From positions 1 to 38,324 of the forward strand of contig PBSL01000038.1 of the NCBI GenBank assembly GCA_002726205.1: a stretch of DNA of 38,324 nt. Direction: 5' to 3'. The stretch comes from Planctomycetaceae bacterium (lineage in GTDB: Bacteria; Planctomycetota; Planctomycetia; Planctomycetales; Planctomycetaceae). Positions 25,945 to 35,548 of the stretch are shown here, piece by piece (position 1 is the stretch's first letter; each line of letters starts with the position of its first letter). Below the pieces are notes generated by a model, which had not been told where the DNA came from, searched no databases, and saw nothing but the letters and a program-made list of their open reading frames with translations. Both the position numbers and the translations under genes were made by a program.

Positions 25945-27159
25945 ATGAATGACCTTTCCCAGGAGCCGACTTCCCTGCAGCTGCCGGCAGGCTTTCAGTC
26001 CGCCGGAATTGCCTGTGGCCTCAAGGACGATCCCCGGACGTTGGATCTGGCGTTGTTTGTCGCCGAGAGTCCGGTGACCGCGGCCGGTGTGTTCACTGGC
26101 AACCAGGTCTGTGGTGCGCCGGTCAAGGTCTCACGGGAGCGGGTGCCCGGATCGGCAGTGCGCGCCGTCGTGATCAATTCGGGCAATGCCAACGCCTGCA
26201 CCGGGAAGCGGGGAATCGAAGATGCGAGAGCGATGACCCTGGCTGTTGCCGATCAACTGGGTTGTCCGTCGGAGGCGGTCCTGGTGTGCTCGACGGGGGT
26301 GATTGGTCGTTTCCTGCCGTTGGAGAAAATCACTGCCGGAATTCCGCACCTCGTGGAATCACTCGACGACAGTTCCACGGCTTTCGAAGCCGCGGCCCGG
26401 GCGATGATGACCACCGACACGGTGACCAAGCAGTCGGTCCGTGAAATCCCGCTCACCGCCGGTTCCTGCCGGGTCAGCGGGGTGGCCAAGGGCGCGGCGA
26501 TGATCGGTCCGAACATGGCCACGATGCTTGCCGTGATCATGACCGATGCCGTATTGGCACCCGCTGAAGCCGATCGGATTCTGAGGACGGCCGTCGACGA
26601 AAGTTTCAACTGCATCAGCGTCGAGGGGCACACCAGTACCAGTGACACGGTGCTGTTGCTCTGTGGCGGGCGGGGATCACTCTCCGGGGGTGATGCTGAT
26701 CTCGAGGCGGTGGCAACGGCTGTCAAGGAGGTATGTACCGACCTGGCCTGTGCCATTGTCGGGGATGCCGAGGGAGCCGATCACCAGGTGCAGATTGATG
26801 TGCTGGGGATGCGGAGCAGGGAGGAGGCCGAGCGGATCGCCCGCACGATTGCCGACGATGCGTTGGTCAAGACCGCGATCACCGGCAATGATCCCAACTG
26901 GGGGCGGATTGTTTCCTGCTGCGGTCGTACGGGGGTGGAGCTGGCCGAAGACGATATCACGCTGGCGATCAACGGGACGGTGATATTCCGATCGGGAACT
27001 CCCGAAAACTACGACGAGGCGGCGTTGTCGGCGGCAATGCGAGACGATGACCAGGTCGAGATTGTTTTGTCGTTTCCTTTTGGCGACTCCTCAATTCGGT
27101 TCTGGACCTGCGACCTGACGACCGAGTATGTTCGACTTAACTCGGAATACACGACCTGA
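25945..27159 (+). CDS. argJ: Bifunctional ornithine acetyltransferase/N-acetylglutamate synthase
   Basis: Transfers the acetyl group from N-acetylornithine to glutamate (recycling arginine pathway). From ATG 25945 the protein has 404 residues. The precursor is self-cleaved into two chains at the Ala-Thr bond in KGAAMIGPNMATML, making Thr193 the nucleophile; this motif is intact. Others are VVINSGNANACTG, SVEGHTSTSDTVLLL and TGNDPNWGRIV, all characteristic. Whether it also makes N-acetylglutamate from acetyl-CoA cannot be told from the sequence. The frame is open to 25912 but the chosen start fits the family N-terminus. It lies 49 bases after argC. Confidence 0.96.
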   Translation: MNDLSQEPTSLQLPAGFQSAGIACGLKDDPRTLDLALFVAESPVTAAGVFTGNQVCGAPVKVSRERVPGSAVRAVVINSGNANACTGKRGIEDARAMTLAVADQLGCPSEAVLVCSTGVIGRFLPLEKITAGIPHLVESLDDSSTAFEAAARAMMTTDTVTKQSVREIPLTAGSCRVSGVAKGAAMIGPNMATMLAVIMTDAVLAPAEADRILRTAVDESFNCISVEGHTSTSDTVLLLCGGRGSLSGGDADLEAVATAVKEVCTDLACAIVGDAEGADHQVQIDVLGMRSREEAERIARTIADDALVKTAITGNDPNWGRIVSCCGRTGVELAEDDITLAINGTVIFRSGTPENYDEAALSAAMRDDDQVEIVLSFPFGDSSIRFWTCDLTTEYVRLNSEYTT

Positions 27160-27245
27160 TCGGGCCGTCACGATTTCCGACCACGATGGATGGTTTGTGT
27201 GGCGGGGGAAAGTCGCCTGGGTCTTGTTGCCATGCGGGATGAATC

Positions 27246-30221
27246 GTGTCGTCAGGTGCTGAACTGGAACGAGCGACCAGGTGCATCGGGGTGCAACTGG
27301 TCAAAGCGGCACAGCCCCGTGTCTGGCAGCCGCGGTGGTGGAACGAGCGACTGATGGCCTGGCTGATGGGCCAACCGTCTTTGCGGCTGCAGGCCTTCCG
27401 GTTCATTGACGCACTACCGAGCCTGTCCACACGAGACGCTGTGGCCGAGCACCTTGGCGAGTACCTCGGCGAGGTGCGGGAGCCGCCCTGGATTGCACGG
27501 TTGATCGAGCGCGTGGTGGTTGGTGGTCCCCGCCCGTTTGCTCGTGGATTGGCCGGCCTGGCCCGTTGGACCGCGGCACGGATGGCACGACGGTTCATCG
27601 CCGGGGCGGATTTCAACGGTGTCCTGGCAACGACAGCCCGCTTGCGACGACGGGGATGGGCCTGCTCGTTGGACTTCCTGGGCGAGGTCGTTGTTGGAGA
27701 CGTCGAGGCGGATCAACACCGGGCGATGTACGAGGCCGCGATCACCAGCCTGGCGCCGTCGATGGCCAGTTGGCCCGAGCAGTCTCGGCTGGATCGAGAC
27801 AGTCGAGGGCCACTGCCACGGCTGAGCCTGGCCATAAAACTTAGTTCACTCTCGGCACGTTTCCGGGCGATCGACCGCGAAGGCGCGACCCGCGACGTGC
27901 TTTCACGCCTGAGACCGTTGCTCCGGCAGGCCCGCCGGGCGGGGGCACAGGTGTACATCGACATGGAGAACCACGCCGTCAAGGACCTTGTACTCCACAT
28001 CGTCAGGACCGTTCTCGAGGAACCCGAGTTTCGGGACTGGGAAGATGTGGGGGTGGCGTTGCAGGCTTACCTTTGCGAGGCGGATCGGGATTTCGAGACG
28101 ATGCTCGAATGGGTGCGACGCCGAGGCACGCCGATCTGGGTCCGCCTGGTCAAGGGGGCCTACTGGGACTTCGAGACGATCACAGCCCGGGCCAATGGCT
28201 GGCCGGTACCGGTGTTCTCGCACAAGTGGGAGTCTGACGCCGCTTTCGAGCGACTTGCCGAGCGGCTGATGGTACACGCCGAGTGGCTACGGCCTGCACT
28301 GGGCAGCCACAACCTCAGGAGCCTTGCTCATGGGATCGCCTGTGCCCGGACCCACGGCGTTGCTGACGGGGACTGGGAAGTGCAGGTGCTTTATGGAATG
28401 GCCGATCCGCTGGCCGCACAACTGGCCGCTGCCGGTCATCGCGTGCGGGTCTATGCTCCCTTCGGAGATTGGTTACCGGGAATGGCCTACCTGGTGCGGA
28501 GACTGCTGGAGAACACATCAAACGAGTCGTTCTTGCGTGCCGGTGCAGCAGGCGGGACGACCGAGGAGGAATTGCTGATGACACCGGGGCCGGGTCGGGA
28601 TGCGTTTGCGGTCGCCACGACGGAGAGCGACGGGGGGACCAAGCCGGTTGACGCGGAGGATTTCCGTAACGAGCCATTGTCGGATTTCAGCCGGGATGAG
28701 CCTCGGGAACAGCTGCAGGAAGCCGTTTCACGATTGGACGGACAACGGGGACAGGAGTGGCCAGTGCTGGTCGGTGGTCAGCCGTTGAGTGGATCTCGGC
28801 TGGTCTCGGAGAATCCCTCCGATGTCTCACAGGTGGTCGGCATTGTCGCGACCGCGACAGTCGCCGACGCCGGTCGGGCCGTGCTGACGGCCTCGGCGGC
28901 TCTGGCCGACTGGAGCCGCCGACCGATGTCGGAGCGAGTCGACTGTCTACGGCGTGCGGCCGGATTGATGCGGTCCCGGCGTTGGGAACTGGCAGCCTGG
29001 GCGATTTTCGAGAGTGGCAAGCCCTGGGCTGAGGCGGACGCGGACGTGGCCGAAGCCATCGATTTCTGCGAGTACTATGCCACGCAAGCCGAGCGGATGG
29101 ACACCGGTCAACGGTTTGATGTTCCCGGCGAGGTGAATTGGTATGGGTACCGACCACGCGGCGTCGTTTCGGTTATCTCGCCCTGGAACTTTCCCCTGGC
29201 GATTCCGGCCGGAATGACGGTGGCGGCCCTGGTGACGGGTAACACCGTGGTGTTCAAGCCGGCCGAGCAGTCGTCGGTGATTGCCGTGCAACTGGTGGGG
29301 ATTCTCCACGATGCCGGAGTGCCGCCGGAGGCACTGCAACTGGTTCCCGGAAACGGGGAAGAGCTGGGGCCGGTGCTGGTCGGCCATCCCGAAGTGGCGA
29401 TGGTGGCATTCACCGGATCCCGCGAGGTTGGCTTGGCGATCAACCGCCAGGCGGCCGAGACCGTTGTCGGTCAGCGAGCTGTTCGCCGTGTGATTGCCGA
29501 GATGGGAGGCAAGAACGCGATCATCGTCGATGGTAATGCCGACCTCGATGTTGCAGTCGACGGCGTTGTTCGAAGTGCTTTCAGTTATGCCGGTCAGAAA
29601 TGTTCGGCATGTTCAAGAGTGATCGTGCTCGAGTCGGTACACGATGTGTTTGTCGAGCGGTTGATTGACGCGGCCGGCAGCCTGGTCGTTGGCCCGGCTC
29701 GCGATCCGGCGACGTCGGTTGGACCGGTGATCGATGCCGGATCACTGGAACGGATTCGGTCTGCCATCCAGCAAGGGCGGCTGTCGGCTCGCGAGATGCT
29801 CGCGGTTGATGCTGGCGAACTGGTGCAGCAGGGCCATTTTGTCGGTCCGCACGTATTCACCGATGTGCTGCCGAGCGATCCTCTGGCGCAGGAGGAGTTT
29901 TTCGGTCCATTGCTGGCCGTGTTGCGGGTGCCGGATCTGGACGAGGCGTTTCGAGTGGCCAACGGGACCGAGTATGCGCTGACCGGGGGAATTTTCAGTC
30001 GCAGCCCGTCGAGTCTTGAGCGGGCCAGAAGTGAGTTGAATGTCGGTAACCTGTATCTCAACCGCGAAATCACCGGTGCCATGGTGGGCCGCCATCCGTT
30101 CGGCGGCTACCGGTTCTCCGGAATCGGTTCAAAGGCCGGGGGACCCGATTACCTGGGCCAGTTTGTCATTCCCGTCCACGTGGCGGAAAACACGCTGCGG
30201 CAGGGGTTTGCCATCGAATAG
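27246..30221 (+). CDS. putA: Bifunctional proline dehydrogenase/L-glutamate gamma-semialdehyde dehydrogenase
   Basis: Oxidises proline to glutamate in two steps, with FAD then NAD. The 991-residue protein starts at GTG 27246; no in-frame ATG lies just upstream. The PRODH barrel spans about residues 90-430 and shows KLSSLSARF, YIDMENHAVKDL, WVRLVKGAYWD and YAPFGDWLPGMAYLVRRLLE with ENTSNESFLR. A linker of about 90 residues rich in acidic residues follows. The aldehyde dehydrogenase domain (about 520-980) has SPWNFPLAIPAGM, EMGGKNAIIVD, catalytic Cys786 in GQKCSAC, QEEFFGPLLAVLRV and GGYRFSGIGSKAGGPDYL. The N-terminal DNA-binding RHH domain of enteric PutA is absent, so it is an enzyme only. 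It follows argJ by 86 bases. Confidence 0.95.
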   Translation: MSSGAELERATRCIGVQLVKAAQPRVWQPRWWNERLMAWLMGQPSLRLQAFRFIDALPSLSTRDAVAEHLGEYLGEVREPPWIARLIERVVVGGPRPFARGLAGLARWTAARMARRFIAGADFNGVLATTARLRRRGWACSLDFLGEVVVGDVEADQHRAMYEAAITSLAPSMASWPEQSRLDRDSRGPLPRLSLAIKLSSLSARFRAIDREGATRDVLSRLRPLLRQARRAGAQVYIDMENHAVKDLVLHIVRTVLEEPEFRDWEDVGVALQAYLCEADRDFETMLEWVRRRGTPIWVRLVKGAYWDFETITARANGWPVPVFSHKWESDAAFERLAERLMVHAEWLRPALGSHNLRSLAHGIACARTHGVADGDWEVQVLYGMADPLAAQLAAAGHRVRVYAPFGDWLPGMAYLVRRLLENTSNESFLRAGAAGGTTEEELLMTPGPGRDAFAVATTESDGGTKPVDAEDFRNEPLSDFSRDEPREQLQEAVSRLDGQRGQEWPVLVGGQPLSGSRLVSENPSDVSQVVGIVATATVADAGRAVLTASAALADWSRRPMSERVDCLRRAAGLMRSRRWELAAWAIFESGKPWAEADADVAEAIDFCEYYATQAERMDTGQRFDVPGEVNWYGYRPRGVVSVISPWNFPLAIPAGMTVAALVTGNTVVFKPAEQSSVIAVQLVGILHDAGVPPEALQLVPGNGEELGPVLVGHPEVAMVAFTGSREVGLAINRQAAETVVGQRAVRRVIAEMGGKNAIIVDGNADLDVAVDGVVRSAFSYAGQKCSACSRVIVLESVHDVFVERLIDAAGSLVVGPARDPATSVGPVIDAGSLERIRSAIQQGRLSAREMLAVDAGELVQQGHFVGPHVFTDVLPSDPLAQEEFFGPLLAVLRVPDLDEAFRVANGTEYALTGGIFSRSPSSLERARSELNVGNLYLNREITGAMVGRHPFGGYRFSGIGSKAGGPDYLGQFVIPVHVAENTLRQGFAIE

Positions 30222-30290
30222 CCGGCAACCCAGGACTGGTTTTGCGGCGGAGCTGCTGACGGCCGGTCTGCTCGACGATCTCCGTGGGAG

Positions 30291-30326
30291 AAAAAAAACG
30301 GGCGAAGGGACTTGTCCCTCCACCCG
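30291..30326 (-). terminator. Rho-independent terminator of the PPC/DUF1549 unit
   Basis: Read on the minus strand: CGGGTGGAGGGA, loop CAAG, TCCCTTCGCCCG, then TTTTTTTT. The 12-bp stem is complete if two G-U pairs are counted, and it is followed by eight T, a textbook terminator. It sits 40 bases past the stop of the DUF1549/DUF1553 gene, between two convergent genes, and can also serve putA weakly. Confidence 0.9.
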
Positions 30327-30366
30327 TGTTCCCGCGTGCATTGGCCCGCACCGGGTTTGTCTGGGA

Positions 30367-32823
30367 TCAATGCTGGAAGAGGAACTCCTTGGAGTTCAGC
30401 ACGGCCCAGCCGACGTCCTCGAGAGCCAGTCGCCGGTCCTTGCTGGCGGCGATGTGCTTCTTGGCCGCGGCAAGTTCAGCGGTGGCCGGCTTGCGTGCCA
30501 GGGCTGACAGGTACAGCGCCGCGATGATCTCTTCATCGCTCTTCTTGCCCTTGATCATCGTTGCGATCCGACCGTTGTCGGCACGCAACTTGTTGTGGAC
30601 CACGGGTCCGTTGATCATCTGCAGGGCCTGGGAGAGGTTGGATTCGTTGGAACGTTCGCACCCGCAGGCCATCTCCCGCTGGGGCTGACCGAAGATCTTC
30701 AGGAAGTAGTGGTCGGTGGGCGGTTCGGGGAGCGACACCGCACGGGTACCGGCCGGCACACCCTTGAAACCCTCGGGGACATCGGTGACCTGGCAGATCG
30801 CATCCAGGAGCTGTTCAGCACTGAGCAGCCGTGTCGTGGCGTGCGAGTTGTAGATTTCGTCATCGGCGTTGAACTTGTTCTTGCGTGAGCTGAGCTGGTA
30901 GGTCCGGCTCGTCATGATCGCCTTGATCGCCCATTTGCGGCTGAAGTTGTTCTTTGCAAACTGGAGTGCCAGTTCGTCGAGCAACTTGTCGTTGGAGGGG
31001 GGATTCGAATCGCGGAAGTCATCAACGGGTTCGACGATTCCCCGTCCGAGCAGGTGACCCCAGATGCGGTTGACAGTCGCACGGGCGAAGAAGGGATTGC
31101 CGGGTTTGGTCAGCCACTCGGCAAAGATCACCCGGCGATCCTGGTTCGCGGGGACATCGACGTCTCCCTTGAGCAACAGGTGAACCTTCATGGTCTTGCC
31201 GGTGCGGGGTTGTTTGATCTCGCCGGAGTTGGTGGCGAAGATCACTTCGTCATCGGCTGCGGCTCCCTTGGTCCGTCCGATGCGTGTGAAGGCCGCGGCG
31301 ATGCCGTAGTAGTTGTCCTGCGTCCATCGCTCGAAGGGATGGTTGTGGCACTTGGCACATTGGATCCGGATTCCGAGGAACAACTGGGCGGTGGTCTCGA
31401 CCGCGTCGTTGGGGTCACGACTGGCACGCCAGTAGTTCGCCGCAGGGTTTTCGTACACGCTGCCGCTGGCCGTCAGCAGTTCGTTGGCAAACGTGTCCAG
31501 CGGCTTGTCGGTTCGCACGCTGTCGTAGATCCAGCGACGGAACTTGTGGACACCCTGGCTCTTGATCTTCTTGCTGTTGGATCGCAGGATGTCGCCCCAA
31601 CGCAGCGCCCAGAATTCGGCGAAGTCGTCACGGGCCAGCAACTGGTCCACCAACCTGGCTCGCTTGTCGGCAGCCTTGTCGCTGAGAAACGCCTGGACTT
31701 CATCAAGGTAAGGCAGGCGACCTGTGGTATCGAGGAACGCCCGGCGGAGGTATTCCTCGTCGGTGCAGACGTCACTGGGGATGATCTGCAACTGTTGCAG
31801 CTTGTCGAAAACGAGCTTGTCGACAAAGTTGTTTTCCTTGGGATTGTTCCAGACAAAGCCCTCGACGTTCTCCAGGAACGTGATGTGGCTGGTCGTCATC
31901 TTGTCGAGAAACCGGGCGAGCACGGCGGTTTCCCCGCGGCCGGTTTTTTCTACCAGCCCACTGGCACTGACGGTTCCGACGGATTCGTTCGAGGACGTGA
32001 AGACCGCCAGGGGGGTCAGGTCACGGATGGTGCCGTCGCTGAAGTGGCCCAGCAGGAACAACTGTTGCTGGTTGCTGGCTGGCTGCAGAACCCGTTTCTT
32101 GGGATGCAGCTCGGTCTTGAGCAGGGTGGGTGCGCCCTCGGGGTCGAGTCGAAGGCCTTCGCCGATCCAGCCAACCATCGTGGTGTAAACCGGGTCATTC
32201 TTGCGGACCCGTTTGCCGCCACCGTGGGCGACTTCCATCAGGGCTTTCTTGATCACGAGGCTGTCGGCGGGGTTCATCGAATTGGTGCGGCGACCGAAAT
32301 ACTCGTGACGCAGCGTCATGATGTCCAGCGGCGGGTCGAATGACCGCAGGGAAAGTCGAAAACCGGCCTTGCCCGACGGCGAACCGTGACAGGCACCCGC
32401 GTTGCAGCCGCCTTTCGACAGTGCGGCAAGCATCTCGTTCTTGAAACTGAAGGGATGGGCCGCGGCCGTTCCCTTGACCGTTACAGCGATGCTCGCCTTC
32501 TGGCCGCCAACTTCGGCGGTCAACTGGGCGGAGCCGTCACCGACGGAGAACGCCAAACCCGCCTCGACTCGAACCACCTTGGCATTCGACGAAGTGATCT
32601 TGGCGACCGTTGTCAGGTCACGTAGCTCACCGGACTTGTACTTGGCGGTGACCAGCAGCTGCTGGCGGGCCCTTTTTCCGACCAGGTTCAACGCGGCCGG
32701 TCCGAGCGTCACGCCGGTGGGAGTGCCCACCGTGACAAGTGACTCTTCGGCATGCACCGTTGTGTTCAATCCGGTGAGTCCCAGGCCGATCAGGCCAACG
32801 ATGATCGCAGTGAGTTGCCGCAT
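30367..32823 (-). CDS. DUF1549/DUF1553 protein with Ig-like domains and haem-type motifs
   Basis: An 818-residue exported protein from ATG 32823 with a signal peptide (LTAIIVGLIGLGLTGLN, cut near VHA). Order of parts: Ig-like BIG2 domain (about 30-115), planctomycete cytochrome-like segment with CNAGACHG (CxxxxCH), a second BIG2-like domain (about 235-320), DUF1549 (about 345-550) ending near the CAKCHNHP (CxxCH) motif, and DUF1553 (about 590-800) with RATVNRIWGHLLGRGIVEP. It ends in GWAVLNSKEFLFQH, the usual family C-terminus. These proteins are typical of planctomycetes and their role is unknown; haem binding is plausible but not shown. A DUF1501 gene, often adjacent, is missing. It follows the PPC-domain gene by 81 bases. 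Confidence 0.9.
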   Translation of the reverse strand: MRQLTAIIVGLIGLGLTGLNTTVHAEESLVTVGTPTGVTLGPAALNLVGKRARQQLLVTAKYKSGELRDLTTVAKITSSNAKVVRVEAGLAFSVGDGSAQLTAEVGGQKASIAVTVKGTAAAHPFSFKNEMLAALSKGGCNAGACHGSPSGKAGFRLSLRSFDPPLDIMTLRHEYFGRRTNSMNPADSLVIKKALMEVAHGGGKRVRKNDPVYTTMVGWIGEGLRLDPEGAPTLLKTELHPKKRVLQPASNQQQLFLLGHFSDGTIRDLTPLAVFTSSNESVGTVSASGLVEKTGRGETAVLARFLDKMTTSHITFLENVEGFVWNNPKENNFVDKLVFDKLQQLQIIPSDVCTDEEYLRRAFLDTTGRLPYLDEVQAFLSDKAADKRARLVDQLLARDDFAEFWALRWGDILRSNSKKIKSQGVHKFRRWIYDSVRTDKPLDTFANELLTASGSVYENPAANYWRASRDPNDAVETTAQLFLGIRIQCAKCHNHPFERWTQDNYYGIAAAFTRIGRTKGAAADDEVIFATNSGEIKQPRTGKTMKVHLLLKGDVDVPANQDRRVIFAEWLTKPGNPFFARATVNRIWGHLLGRGIVEPVDDFRDSNPPSNDKLLDELALQFAKNNFSRKWAIKAIMTSRTYQLSSRKNKFNADDEIYNSHATTRLLSAEQLLDAICQVTDVPEGFKGVPAGTRAVSLPEPPTDHYFLKIFGQPQREMACGCERSNESNLSQALQMINGPVVHNKLRADNGRIATMIKGKKSDEEIIAALYLSALARKPATAELAAAKKHIAASKDRRLALEDVGWAVLNSKEFLFQH

Positions 32824-32904
32824 GGCAGAGAGTCTCCGTCGTGGAAAAGTTTCCAGCGTCCTTGTTTCCTGTAAACCGAGCATCGGGCTCGGGAAGTCAG
32901 TCTG

Positions 32905-35223
32905 TTATTCGACCTTGACGGCCAAGGCCGGAGCGTCGGCGGCATGCTTGACCTTGCCGACAGTTGCGGTTCCCTTCACAGTCAGGTTCTTGACATCGCC
33001 CTGTTTGGCATCTTGAGCCGCTTTCAAGACAATTTCAACCTCAGTCTTGTCCGCAGCAATGGTTGCGGCCGAGGCGGTCACGCCCTTGGGCAGGTTGGCC
33101 ACGGTCAGGACGACCGGGGCTTTCAGTGCCGGATTGCGGCTGACTGTGACCTTCAGTTTCAGCTCTCCGCCCCGGGCCAGTTTCGGAGCACTGGCCTGGG
33201 CTTTCAGCGACATGCCGTTGGCCAGTGAGAGTCCGATGGAGGGCACCGGCTGCGTCACGGTGGTTTTGCCCTTCTTCAGCTGGCCGTTGATGTTGGCCGT
33301 GAACTCTCCCAGGGCCGCCTTGTTGTTGGCCGAGAAGGTGATTTCGATCTCGTTCTTTCCGGCGGGAATCGGTTTCAGCCCCGCCGAGATTCCTCCGGGC
33401 AGACCGTTCTTTGCCGGTTGCAGCACCAGCGCGATTGCCTCGGTGTAACCCTTCTGTCGGGTGACGCTGACCTTGATCTTCGCGGTCAGGTCACGACCGA
33501 AGACTACCTTTTGCGGGGTGGTTTTCAGCGAGAACGGTGCGGCCGGCGCCACGGCCACCGCAACTTCCTCGGAGAGTGTCGACGGGGGCCAGGGCAGTCC
33601 GCCGAAGACACCTTTCAACGCCGCCTGGATGCTGGCGTTGGTTTCGGTGTCCTTGTTGTTGATCTTGGCCGTACCGGCGATGCGGACTGGAAAGACTTTG
33701 CCCTTGGCCGCCTTGTCACTGGCTGTCAGTGTCAGGACGATGTTTGGTCGCCCGGCACCGATCACCGTCGGCGTGCTGGTGAACCCGGCGGGCAGTCCGA
33801 CCGCCGCAACCGCAATCGGTCCATTGTAACCCTGGCGGGCTGCAGTGACGGTGACCGCAGCGGTTCCACCGACGGCAATGTTCAGCCGCGGAGTCGAAGC
33901 GGTCAGGGTGAAACCGACCGGTGTCGGATTCACGGCAATACGATAGGCGAACCCACCACCACCGCGGCGGTCGCGGTCCTGCACGGCCACGAAGTAATCT
34001 CCGTCGGCCGGAAACGTGTAGTTGATCACGCTGTCGGTAAGACCGAAGTCCCGGACCTCGGCCACCTGTCCCCCGTCGGTCTTGAGCAGTCGCAGGTAAA
34101 CGGCCGCGGGGGAACCCTGGCGGCGGGTGATGCCGGTGAAGGTGAACTTCTGGCCTTTCTTGGCTGCGAGGACGAAGTGATCGACGTCACCGACCTTGTC
34201 GAAACGTCCGTTGAGATTGGTGCCCAGCGGCACGCGGGTCGACTTGTCCCGGGCATCGTTGGGCTCCTGCTCGATGACCTCATCGGCATTGCCCACGGCC
34301 AGCGTGACCAGCCCGCTGCTCTTGCCTCCGGCTCGCTTGGCACCGATCGTCAACCATTGCAGGGGGGAATTGGCGGCGACCTGGAGCTTGACCGGCTGGA
34401 TGCCATCGATGTGGGCACCGGCAAACGAAACCGTTGCGGCACTGCCTCGCTTGACACCCAGAGGGTAGGGGACCGACACGTCGGGGAAATCCCCCACGCG
34501 GAGCCGGTAGTGGTGTCCGCCACCGCCGGCCCACTGGATATCCCGCACCTCGACGAAGTATTCCCCCTTGGCCGTGAACGTGTAGTGCAGGCGACTGTCG
34601 GCGTGCAGGCCGGGCACATCGTCGCTGTAGGCCAGTTCGCGACCCTGGCTGTCGAGCAGGCGGAGCAGGGGGTCCAGGACCGAACCGATCCGCTTGGAAA
34701 CGACCTCGCAGGAGACCGTCTGGCCCTTCTCGGCGGTGAACTTGAAGACGCGGGTCTTCAAGGCATCGACTGTGCCGTCGACGGCGGCCGGCAGGGTCAA
34801 CGCCTGTGCCTTGGCTCTTGACGTGTTATCGCCGGCCTGGGCTGTGCTGGCAATGTCATCAATCAGCAGCAACTTCAGGGCCGAGAGACCTCCGGGGCCG
34901 GCCACGCGAACCGCGTGGATGCCCACCGCTGCGTCGGCGGGAACCGTCAGTTTGTAGACGCACTGTGCCTTGTTCTTGGTGTCACCGACGATTTCCTTTT
35001 TCGCCTCAAAACTGGTCCACAGATCACTGACACCGGTGAGGTTACCTCCCTGGATTGTCAGGTTGGTTGTCTGCCCGGGTCGGACTGCCAGGGGACGGGT
35101 GGTCGAAATCGACGGAGGGGCCTGGGCCGCCGCGGTGCTGGTCAGTCCAAACAGCAGGACCAGGGCGAGCGGGAGGCGGAAACGGGCCGTTTGCGGGCCG
35201 TCGTGTTGTGCGGGAGTCGTCAT
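32905..35223 (-). CDS. Secreted PPC-domain protein with Ig-like repeats
   Basis: A 772-residue protein with a signal peptide (FRLPLALVLLFGLTSTAAAQ). The first 120 residues form an IPT/Ig-like domain (TRPLAVRPGQTTNLTIQGGN). Two PPC (pre-peptidase C-terminal) domains follow: one around residues 135-240 with DGTVDALKTRVFKFTAEKGQ and YTFTAKGEYFVEVRD, the other around 315-425 with EQEPNDARDKST, GDVDHFVLAAKKGQKFTF and YTFPADGDYFVAVQD. The C-terminal 350 residues are Lys/Ala-rich beta repeats of the Ig type. No enzyme domain is visible, so it is probably an envelope or matrix binding protein. The DUF1549/DUF1553 gene follows by 81 bases and probably forms one operon with it. Two palindromes lie in its upstream region. 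Confidence 0.85.
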   Translation of the reverse strand: MTTPAQHDGPQTARFRLPLALVLLFGLTSTAAAQAPPSISTTRPLAVRPGQTTNLTIQGGNLTGVSDLWTSFEAKKEIVGDTKNKAQCVYKLTVPADAAVGIHAVRVAGPGGLSALKLLLIDDIASTAQAGDNTSRAKAQALTLPAAVDGTVDALKTRVFKFTAEKGQTVSCEVVSKRIGSVLDPLLRLLDSQGRELAYSDDVPGLHADSRLHYTFTAKGEYFVEVRDIQWAGGGGHHYRLRVGDFPDVSVPYPLGVKRGSAATVSFAGAHIDGIQPVKLQVAANSPLQWLTIGAKRAGGKSSGLVTLAVGNADEVIEQEPNDARDKSTRVPLGTNLNGRFDKVGDVDHFVLAAKKGQKFTFTGITRRQGSPAAVYLRLLKTDGGQVAEVRDFGLTDSVINYTFPADGDYFVAVQDRDRRGGGGFAYRIAVNPTPVGFTLTASTPRLNIAVGGTAAVTVTAARQGYNGPIAVAAVGLPAGFTSTPTVIGAGRPNIVLTLTASDKAAKGKVFPVRIAGTAKINNKDTETNASIQAALKGVFGGLPWPPSTLSEEVAVAVAPAAPFSLKTTPQKVVFGRDLTAKIKVSVTRQKGYTEAIALVLQPAKNGLPGGISAGLKPIPAGKNEIEITFSANNKAALGEFTANINGQLKKGKTTVTQPVPSIGLSLANGMSLKAQASAPKLARGGELKLKVTVSRNPALKAPVVLTVANLPKGVTASAATIAADKTEVEIVLKAAQDAKQGDVKNLTVKGTATVGKVKHAADAPALAVKVE

Positions 35224-35548
35224 CGTCAGCGGATCTCCGTTGGTCAGTCAGTTCGTCGTACCGTCGCGGCCGAACGAAAATCGTGACGGACTGGTGATTC
35301 GGGTGAGGGGGGTCGTCAGGAAACAGGGAGCGTCTGGCCTGGTGCGATTCGGGGCAGGGACCGTGAGGTCATGGGTGGGAGTAACAGTCCGCGTGGGTCG
35401 TGACCGGCGTGATCGATTCAATCGATCCAGATCGACTGATCAGTCCATCATACGGGTCCTGCGAGCCTGTCGTCAAATTCAAAACGGCAATTGGAGGCAA
35501 CCGGAGTCGAATCGGTCGTGGCGAAGATCGGGGACCACCGTCGCCGGG
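35224..35548. other. 325-base intergenic region with tandem palindromes
   Basis: No credible gene is seen. The segment lies after dnaB and before the PPC gene on the minus strand, so it carries the dnaB downstream part and the PPC promoter. The main structure is the pair of palindromes at 35411-35445. No clear terminator with a T-run was found for dnaB. Confidence 0.5.
35411..35445. promoter_or_regulatory. Two adjacent palindromes upstream of the PPC gene
   Basis: GATCGATT-C-AATCGATC (35411-35427) is a perfect 17-base palindrome with one central base, and six bases later GACTGATCAGTC (35434-35445) is a perfect 12-base palindrome. They lie about 190 bases upstream of the PPC start and 104 bases after dnaB. 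They are candidate operators or a dnaB terminator-like structure. Confidence 0.45.

Noticed and set aside
31054-32343. Plus-strand open frame of 429 residues opposite the DUF1549/DUF1553 gene
   Set aside because: Arises from the codon bias of the opposite gene; the minus-strand protein has many family motifs while this one has none.
33418-34821. Plus-strand open frame of 467 residues opposite the PPC gene
   Set aside because: Shadow of the minus-strand secreted protein; no start signal or domain.
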